Of a DNA stretch of 64,000 nucleotides, positions 58,211 to 64,000 are shown in pieces; the stretch's first letter is position 1; the number at the start of each line of letters is the position of its first letter. Made by a program: the position numbers and the translations under genes. The stretch lies in contig NZ_VFNU01000001.1 of the NCBI RefSeq assembly GCF_006715725.1, positions 3,906,001 to 3,970,000 on the forward strand, written 5' to 3'. This stretch comes from Nocardioides sp. SLBN-35. Its GTDB lineage: Bacteria; Actinomycetota; Actinomycetes; Propionibacteriales; Nocardioidaceae. A model generated the notes under the pieces. It did no database searches. It was not told where the DNA came from and was given only the letters and a program-made list of their open reading frames with translations.

Positions 58211-59355
58211 TGATCGATCGTAGGACGCACGACCTCCCCCAGCCGCCAACCCGACGGCAGCCGCTCGACGTGTCCGTCGAGCGCCAGCCCCTGCAACAAC
58301 TGCTCCACCTCGGCGGCCTCGAGCCCCGCGACTCGCGCGACCGACGTCGCAGGGGCCGGCGACACCTTCGGCACGGCGTCGAGGACCTGCCGCGCACGGA
58401 TGGTCAACTGGTCCCGTGGTGTTGCGGGTGCGCGGGGGATCTCGCGGAGGTGCTCACCCGAGGCGCCGAGGAGTTCCAGGACGTCGGCGCCGCTGGTGAC
58501 CAGCGACCCCCTGCCCGAACGGAGCAGTTCGTGCACACCCTCGGAGGCTGCACTGAAGACGGGGCCCGGCACACCCATCACAGTGCGGTGGAGCAGATCT
58601 GCCCACGACGCGGTATTGAGGGCGCCGCTGCGGATGGCCGCCTCGACGACCACTGTGCCGCTCGTCAGTGCCGCGATGAGGCGGTTGCGGGCCAGGAACC
58701 TGATCCGGAGGGGCGCGGATCCTGGCGGTGCCTCGGAGACGACCGCGTGCTGGGCACCGAGGTGTTCGAGCATCTGTCGATGGGCGGCCGGGTAGGCGAT
58801 GTCCACTCCGCAGGCGAGCACGGCAACGGTGTGGCCGTCGGCAGCGACCGCTCCGCGATGGGCGGCATAGTCGACACCGTAGGCCGCCCCGGAGACAACC
58901 GTCCGACCGGCCGCGCCCAGGACGGCCGCCATGTCGCCGGCGACACGGTCGCCATAGTCGGTCGAGGATCGCGAGCCCACTACCGCGACCGCTGCACCGA
59001 GGCGGTCGAGGCGGAGTGGCCCGCGCACCCACAGCCCGACCGGAACCTCCCCGCGTGCATGCAACACGCCCGCGCTGGCCAGGGCATCGAGGGACGACGG
59101 CCACTCATCGTCGCCCGGAACTACGAACCGGATGCCGCGCCGCAAGGCGCTGTCCAAGACCCGCTCGGGATCCGCTTGCTCCAACCGGCCGGCGGCAGCC
59201 CGGAACTCCGGCCGCAGATCGGGACGCTCCCGCAGCACCTCGAGGAAGGTCGTCCCTCCCAGTTCGCGGGTGAGGCCGAGACACCGCACGTCCCCGGGCT
59301 CGGTCGCGAGGTTGATGGTGACGCGAGCGAGGCGCTCGTCGTCTGCGGTGGTCAC
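58207..59355 (-). CDS. dprA: DNA processing protein DprA
   Basis: A 382-residue DprA/Smf protein. It loads RecA on incoming single-stranded DNA. The Rossmann-like core is [22 protein letters not shown] and [13 protein letters not shown], with [25 protein letters not shown] between; the C-terminal winged helix is at about 320-375. The GTG overlaps the comM stop. The order yraN-comM-dprA-xerC is usual, here broken by an ATPase gene between yraN and comM. Confidence 0.95.
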   Translation of the reverse strand: MTTADDERLARVTINLATEPGDVRCLGLTRELGGTTFLEVLRERPDLRPEFRAAAGRLEQADPERVLDSALRRGIRFVVPGDDEWPSSLDALASAGVLHARGEVPVGLWVRGPLRLDRLGAAVAVVGSRSSTDYGDRVAGDMAAVLGAAGRTVVSGAAYGVDYAAHRGAVAADGHTVAVLACGVDIAYPAAHRQMLEHLGAQHAVVSEAPPGSAPLRIRFLARNRLIAALTSGTVVVEAAIRSGALNTASWADLLHRTVMGVPGPVFSAASEGVHELLRSGRGSLVTSGADVLELLGASGEHLREIPRAPATPRDQLTIRARQVLDAVPKVSPAPATSVARVAGLEAAEVEQLLQGLALDGHVERLPSGWRLGEVVRPTIDQ

Positions 59356-60968
59356 GCGATGCCCTCTTCGGAAGCGTCAGAGCGGAACATCGCGAGGTCC
59401 AGCGATCGTGCCGAGCGCAGGCGGAGCGCCGTGCGAGCCTCGTCGACGCCCGGTTCGACGTCACGCCCGGTGCGCACCGAGCGCAGGTCTGCAACGGTCC
59501 AGGCAAGGCGGTGGACGCGCACGGCGCCGCGGGCGCTGAGCCGCCCCGCGAGCATCTCTGCGTCGATCACTCGCTGTGCCTGGTCGGCCAAGGGCCAGAC
59601 GTCCTTGAGGCGGGGACTCGGGATGTGCGCGTTGAGTCGCCAGCTTCGACCGGCGAAGCGCTCCTGCTGGCGCTCGCGCGCGGCGGCAATCCGCACACGC
59701 ACCTCGGCGGACGTCTCGACGGACCGGAAGGGGTCACGACTGGCCGGAGACGGGGGCAGGACATGACGCACGATGTCGATCCGATCGACGATCGGGCCCG
59801 ACATCCTGGCCCGGTAGGCCCGGCGCACGGTCTCGGCGCAGGTGCACCGGTTGGAGCGGGCGACCGCTGACCAGTTGCCGCAGGGACACGGGTTGCTGGC
59901 GAGAACCAGCATTCCACCGGCAGGCAACGTGATCGACTCGTCACGACGCGCGATGGTGATGTCGCCGTTCTCTAGCGGCTGACGGAGTGCCTCGATGACA
60001 TCGGAGCGGAACAGCGGGAACTCGTCCATGAAGAGCACGCCGCAGTGGGCTCGGCTGATCTCCCCGGGCTGGACCCGCCCGGACCCGCCGCCGATCACGC
60101 TGACCTTGCTGGCGTCGTGGTGCGGCGCAGCGAAGGGTGGCCGGACCACCATGCCGTCGCCGGGATCGAGCACTCCAGCCAGGGACTGAAGGGCAGTGAG
60201 CTCGAGGGACTCCTCAGGCGTGAGGTCGGGCAGGATCGTCGGGATCCGCTCGGCCAGGCTGGTCTTGCCGCACCCCTTCGGGCCCGACAGCTGGATCGGG
60301 TGTCCGCCGGCCGCGGCCACCTCGACGGCGTACTTCTCCTCATCCATGCCGTACAGGTCGGCGAGGTCGAGCTCGTCGAGCCGCTCCTCACCCCGCCAGG
60401 TGATCAGTTGGAGACCTGTCGATGCGGTCACCGGAGGCGCGTCCGGCGGTTCCTCGCCGCGGAGGGTGGCGATGACCTGGCTCAGCGACCGAACCCCGAT
60501 CGCCTCCATGTCCGGCACCATCATCGCCTCGGCGACCTGGGGCTCGGGCACGAAGATCCGGCGGATGCCGGCGGCAGCTGCAGCGAGCGTCATCGGCAGC
60601 ACTCCCAATGTCGGGCGCAGACCGCCTGCGAGCGTCAGCTCACCGACGAAGGCCATGCTGTCCAGCCAAGGCGGCTCGAGCTGCCCGTCCGCTGCCAGCA
60701 GGCTCACCGCCATCGCCAGGTCGAAATGCGTCCCGGACTTTCGCAGGTCCGCGGGCGAGAACAGGAACGTGCAGCGCTTGGTCGCCGGCCAGTGCAGGTC
60801 GTTGTTGATCAACGCCATCCGCACCCGGTCGACGCCCTCGCGCAGCGATGCGTCAGCTCGCCCGACGACCACTGTCGTGGGCTGTCCGACGGAGACATCG
60901 GTCTGGACGTCGATGAGATGGCCAACGGCACCTGCCAGTGCAACGCACCGCGCTGTCGCGAAGGGCAT
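59352..60968 (-). CDS. comM: ComM/YifB Mg-chelatase-like ATPase
   Basis: A 538-residue AAA+ protein of the ComM/YifB family, a helicase-like factor for branch migration in transformation. The N-terminal half holds the ChlI-like lid domain VALINNDLHWP; Walker A is GPKGCGKTSLAE and the sensor region ends with FMDEFPLF. Two CxC-type groups (NPCPCGNW, RCTC) are typical. The ATG at 60968 is preceded by 196 non-coding bases. It overlaps dprA by four bases. Confidence 0.92.
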   Translation of the reverse strand: MPFATARCVALAGAVGHLIDVQTDVSVGQPTTVVVGRADASLREGVDRVRMALINNDLHWPATKRCTFLFSPADLRKSGTHFDLAMAVSLLAADGQLEPPWLDSMAFVGELTLAGGLRPTLGVLPMTLAAAAAGIRRIFVPEPQVAEAMMVPDMEAIGVRSLSQVIATLRGEEPPDAPPVTASTGLQLITWRGEERLDELDLADLYGMDEEKYAVEVAAAGGHPIQLSGPKGCGKTSLAERIPTILPDLTPEESLELTALQSLAGVLDPGDGMVVRPPFAAPHHDASKVSVIGGGSGRVQPGEISRAHCGVLFMDEFPLFRSDVIEALRQPLENGDITIARRDESITLPAGGMLVLASNPCPCGNWSAVARSNRCTCAETVRRAYRARMSGPIVDRIDIVRHVLPPSPASRDPFRSVETSAEVRVRIAAARERQQERFAGRSWRLNAHIPSPRLKDVWPLADQAQRVIDAEMLAGRLSARGAVRVHRLAWTVADLRSVRTGRDVEPGVDEARTALRLRSARSLDLAMFRSDASEEGIA

Positions 60969-61164
60969 CAGTTCCGCCGCCCGAGGTGACGCGGGTCGTC
61001 GTCGATCATTGCGTGTCGATGGGGGTTGACCATGGACGACACGGTGCTCCTTCATGCTCACACCTGGGCTCGAGCCCGAGCACTGCTGTGGAGAAGCGGC
61101 CTGCTCGCCGGCCCTGTTGATAGCCGATGTCACGCCCCGGGGCCAGTGTGGTCCGCGAGACGCG

Positions 61165-62436
61165 TCAGGCGCTCAGCAACGCCAGGGGGACCACGGCGAT
61201 CCCGTCGCGACGGCGGTAGGCCTGGCGACCGGTCGTGATGACCATCAGGTCCACGATGTCGGTTGGGATCCGATCGCGGAGCCAGTGCAGGTGCCGGACA
61301 TCGGCGTCGGTGACACTCGCGGCGAGCTTGACCTCGATCCCGAGCACCTGGCCCTCTGGTCCCTCGACGATCAGATCCACCTCATGGTCGCCATTGCGGG
61401 TACGCAGATGCCCCACTCGTGCCTGGGCGGCCTGCGCGGCCACCCTGACCGTCAACGTCGCCAGCGACTCGAAGAGCGGCCCTGCCATGTGGCTGCCCCG
61501 GGCCGTCGCGAGCGCGGCGGCGGACAGGTTGAGCAGCCGGGCAGCCAGAGCCGGGTCGGCGAGCTGATGCTTGGGAGCCTGCTGGAGTCGCGCGAAGGCC
61601 CCGCGGCTCGGACTCCAGCCCGGGACGGGGTCGAGAAGCCACAGGCGGGTCAGGTGGTCGCGGTAGGCGATGGTCGTGGTCTTCGCAGGCTGCGAGCCGT
61701 CACCGGCCGTCGTGGCGTCGAGGATCGTGGAGTAGGACGCCGCCGACGAGGACGCGGCAGCGTAGGCAGCCAGCCACCGGCGCAGCGTCTCGGGCCGGCG
61801 TACACCAAATCCGAGGTCAGGAAGATCCCGATCAATGACCCGCTGAAGGTAGGAGTCCAGGAGCGCTCGCCGCAACCTCAAAGGTTGTCCGGCGATTCCC
61901 GGGAATCCACTCGACTCGATGGCATCGAGGTAGTCCGCCAGTGTCTGATGGGTTGCGCCGGCGATGGCAGGAGACGCTCCCGCGAGCAGGTCGCCCAGAC
62001 TGATCAGCGGCGGCGCGTCGCTCGAGGTGGTGACCGCGTGGTGACGCTCATGGAGTGCCATCGGCCTCATCCGCAGCGAGAGGATCCGCCCTGCGCCTGA
62101 GTGCGTGACGGCCTCCGACGGAGGTGTCGCGCTGCCGGTCAGCAGAAAGCGACCGGGAGGTGCTCCAGCATCCACCTGTCGGCGGATGACGTCCCAGACG
62201 GCGGGCAGTCGTTGCCACTCATCGATCAGCAGAGTGCCCGACGCCGCGTTGGCGAAGGCAGGGTCAGCCTCGACCAGCGCCAGCTGAGCGGGATCGTCCA
62301 GCATCCACGACATCGTCGCACGGCGCGCGGCCGTCTCCGTCTTCCCGACACCCTTCGGCCCGTCAATCGCCACCGCGGGTGCGGCAGCGAGGAGCTCATC
62401 GAGTTCCTCGTCCACAGTGCGCGGAAGATAGGGCAT
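61165..62436 (-). CDS. AAA ATPase with DUF4143 domain
   Basis: A 423-residue archaeal-ATPase-like protein. Residues 20-35 hold Walker A (DGPKGVGKTETAARR), Walker B is GTLLIDEWQRLP and the DUF4143 C-terminal region includes WLLDPVPGWSP and the nuclease-like GDHEVDLIVEGPEGQVLGIEVKL. Members of this family are dispersed accessory genes of unknown role. The ATG has TAGCGT seven bases upstream, and that box is the innermost of three 23-bp repeats. It stands between yraN and comM, where it is not normally found. Confidence 0.85.
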   Translation of the reverse strand: MPYLPRTVDEELDELLAAAPAVAIDGPKGVGKTETAARRATMSWMLDDPAQLALVEADPAFANAASGTLLIDEWQRLPAVWDVIRRQVDAGAPPGRFLLTGSATPPSEAVTHSGAGRILSLRMRPMALHERHHAVTTSSDAPPLISLGDLLAGASPAIAGATHQTLADYLDAIESSGFPGIAGQPLRLRRALLDSYLQRVIDRDLPDLGFGVRRPETLRRWLAAYAAASSSAASYSTILDATTAGDGSQPAKTTTIAYRDHLTRLWLLDPVPGWSPSRGAFARLQQAPKHQLADPALAARLLNLSAAALATARGSHMAGPLFESLATLTVRVAAQAAQARVGHLRTRNGDHEVDLIVEGPEGQVLGIEVKLAASVTDADVRHLHWLRDRIPTDIVDLMVITTGRQAYRRRDGIAVVPLALLSA

Positions 62437-62443
62437 GCGCCAT

Positions 62444-62512
62444 ACGCTACCGTTAGCAGGACATTGACGCTACCTTGAGCAGGATCTCTACGCTACCTCC
62501 AGCACGCCGGGC
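62444..62512. repeat. Three 23-bp tandem repeats at the ATPase promoter
   Basis: Units at 62444, 62467 and 62490 share ACGCTACC-n3-AGCA-sG. On the minus strand each reads CTGCT-n3-GGTAGCGT, so every unit carries a -10-like TAGCGT, the first of them the actual -10 of the ATPase gene. They fill the space between yraN and the ATPase gene. They look like a cooperative operator. Confidence 0.8.
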
Positions 62513-62513
62513 A

Positions 62514-62879
62514 TCAGCACAGCCCCCGAACGTGGTCGACGACCGCGGGACCGCGGCGCGGGCGCAGGATCGCGACCAGGTCGACCCGGATCCCGTCGGG
62601 GCGGACGCCGCGCTCGAGCACCCACCGCTCCCCCATCCGCCGCAGCCGGTCGAGCTTGGCGTCGGTGATCGCCTCGTGCGGGGTGCCGGCCGCGAGGGAG
62701 GTGCGGGTCTTGACCTCGCACACCACGAGGGTGGCACCGTCGCGCAGCAGTACGTCGACCTCGCCGTCGGCGCAGCGCCAGTTGCGCTCGAGCAGGACCA
62801 TCCCGAGCCCGGTCAGGTGGCGCACGGCCACGTCCTCGCCGTACGCGCCGATCGCCCGGCGGGCCTGTGCTGTCGTCAC
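62514..62879 (-). CDS. yraN: YraN/UPF0102 family endonuclease-like protein
   Basis: A 121-residue protein of the UPF0102 family with a restriction-endonuclease-like fold: YGEDVAVRHL, GMVLLERNWRCADGEVDVLLRDG and LVVCEVKTRTS contain the E...D...ExK metal site. Function in the cell is unclear; it accompanies comM and dprA in many genomes. The start is GTG. Confidence 0.92.
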   Translation of the reverse strand: MTTAQARRAIGAYGEDVAVRHLTGLGMVLLERNWRCADGEVDVLLRDGATLVVCEVKTRTSLAAGTPHEAITDAKLDRLRRMGERWVLERGVRPDGIRVDLVAILRPRRGPAVVDHVRGLC

Positions 62880-63007
62880 GCACCGATGGTCGTCAGCAGG
62901 GCGGACGCAGGGTGCTCAGGAGGGGCCGGCCTGTGCACAACTCCCGTGGTGAGGTGGCCTGTGGACGCCGAGCGGCCCGAGGACGGACGGATGGGGCAGG
63001 AGGGACG

Positions 63008-64000
63008 TCATCCCACCAGCTGCGGGATCCCGCAGTCCGCCTTCTTCTTCGCGTAGACCTCGGCGCCCGCGACGTTGATGCCCAGCGCCTTGAGCAGCGG
63101 GGTCAGCAGGACGTTGTCGAGGGCCGCCACCAGCGGGTTGACGACCAGGGAGAGCAGGGGCGTCACGACCGCTCCCAGGAGCCCGCCGACGGGTAGGATC
63201 CCGAGCACGTTCAGGTGCGTGTCCTGGTTGAGATAGGGGACGCCGAGCGAGTCCGTGCCGAACTCGACCGGGGCCGAGCCGTCGTAGTTCTCGAGGTCGA
63301 CGGTGGCCGACTTGGTCTCGGTCGCGGCGGGCGCCGGCGTGCTGTAGAGCCGGATGTACCCGTCCACGAGATTGATCAGATTCAGCAACGCCTTGACCGA
63401 GAGGTTGTTCCTGTTGGCCGGGTCGCCGACGGTGATCTCCAGGCTGACCAGGCCACTGGTCGTCACGAAGTCGAGGATCTTCTTGTCGGTGAGGCACCGC
63501 ACGTCGTCGAGGCTCACGTCCGCCGGGGTCAGCTTGAGCGTCAGCGTGATCGGCGCCGAGATCGACACCAGCCCGAGGTCGAGGTTGGCCAGGTTGCCGC
63601 GCAGGTTGACCTCCACCTGGTTGGAATGCCCCTTGGTCTCCACGGACTTGGCACGCCCGCAGTACTGGATGGGCTTCTGCCCGATCTTCACGCTGCCGGT
63701 GAGCGTCGACAGCCCCACCACGTTGACGTTGAGGTTGGGCACCAGGATCGCGTTGGAGCCGTTGGCGACGAAGGCGGCCGTCGAGACCAGGTCGAAGACG
63801 TTCACCGTCGCGTCGAGGGCGGCCGAACTGGTGGTGTCGAGGCCGACGATGTCGGCCACGTTGACGATGATGTCCTTCGCGGCGACGGTGGCCAGCTTCT
63901 GCAGGAGCGCGACCTGCGCCGCATGACCGCCCTGGTTCTGGAGCACCTGCGCCATGGCCAGGTAGAAGGTGCCGAGGGAGACGCTCGCATCGACGAAGTC
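63008..64000 (-). CDS. TadG-like membrane or surface protein, C-terminal part
   Basis: At least 330 residues; the gene enters from the right edge. The visible part has no strong catalytic motif. It is beta-rich and low in charged residues, with NVVGLSTLTGSVKIGQKPIQYCGRAKS, two further cysteines (one in VRCLTD, one in DCGIPQL) and a hydrophobic block VGGLLGAVVTPLLSLVVNPLVAAL near the end. The style is that of TadG-related secreted proteins in actinobacteria, but I cannot confirm it from this piece. Confidence 0.6.
   Translation of the reverse strand, partial: DFVDASVSLGTFYLAMAQVLQNQGGHAAQVALLQKLATVAAKDIIVNVADIVGLDTTSSAALDATVNVFDLVSTAAFVANGSNAILVPNLNVNVVGLSTLTGSVKIGQKPIQYCGRAKSVETKGHSNQVEVNLRGNLANLDLGLVSISAPITLTLKLTPADVSLDDVRCLTDKKILDFVTTSGLVSLEITVGDPANRNNLSVKALLNLINLVDGYIRLYSTPAPAATETKSATVDLENYDGSAPVEFGTDSLGVPYLNQDTHLNVLGILPVGGLLGAVVTPLLSLVVNPLVAALDNVLLTPLLKALGINVAGAEVYAKKKADCGIPQLVG

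Noticed and set aside
1..64000. tRNA or rRNA genes
   Set aside because: No cloverleaf or ribosomal RNA stretch was recognised in the gaps; a covariance-model search would be needed to exclude a tRNA.

Overview
The window is GC-rich actinobacterial chromosome. Many genes start with GTG, stop/start overlaps of the ATGA, GTGA or TGATG type are common, and at least fourteen genes carry a TANNNT -10 hexamer only 6-7 bases before the start codon, which is the pattern of leaderless mRNAs. Gene content (kshA, kstD and hsaABCD for steroids, an F420-type luciferase-like enzyme, a MgtA-like mannosyltransferase) suggests Nocardioides or a close relative. That placement is inference from gene content; no rRNA or tRNA gene was seen.

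Region 1 (1-24.7 kb) is a steroid-catabolism island. It holds an SDR with MaoC-type hydratases and a thioesterase, a TauE/SafE-type permease, an oppBCDF importer with an amidase but no binding protein, a frameshifted SDR, a TetR regulator, kshA with a small Cys/His-rich partner and an SDR, then hsaD-kstD-hsaA-hsaC and a second FAD steroid-dehydrogenase-like gene, divergent hsaB, an IclR regulator, an F420-type oxidoreductase and an NTF2-like protein. An inverted-repeat motif around CCGGTSASTGG recurs between these genes. Before five -10 elements its centre lies 38-39 bp upstream, so it is the best candidate here for an undescribed steroid regulon operator. An AbiEi/DUF559 gene flanked by GACCCGGC repeats interrupts the island.

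Region 2 (24.6-30.8 kb) is housekeeping and membrane functions: EI24/CysZ-like protein, CnoX-like thioredoxin-TPR protein, PH-domain protein, M1 peptidase, SDR and a RIO-like kinase. Region 3 (30.9-36.5 kb) is a hydroxyquinol operon: AraC regulator, FAD aromatic hydroxylase, a 639-residue fusion of an alpha/beta hydrolase with hydroxyquinol 1,2-dioxygenase, and maleylacetate reductase.

Region 4 (36.5-48.7 kb) carries metX-metY, a LOG-family protein, a glycosyltransferase, a Tat-exported metallophosphoesterase, a GNAT protein, rlmN, an ECF sigma factor with its YCII/DGPF partner and a kynureninase-like enzyme. Region 5 (48.7-64 kb) is the cdsA-frr-pyrH / tsf-rpsB / xerC-dprA-comM / yraN chromosomal core. 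Three insertions stand out in it: an SPFH-zinc-ribbon-membrane-protein operon between tsf and pyrH, a Phd-VapC pair between an M23 peptidase and xerC, and a DUF4143 ATPase with three 23-bp promoter repeats between yraN and comM.

Long palindromes sit exactly between convergent genes at 22.1, 30.8 and 43.1 kb, with a shorter one at 48.7 kb, and several supply the stop codons of the flanking genes.
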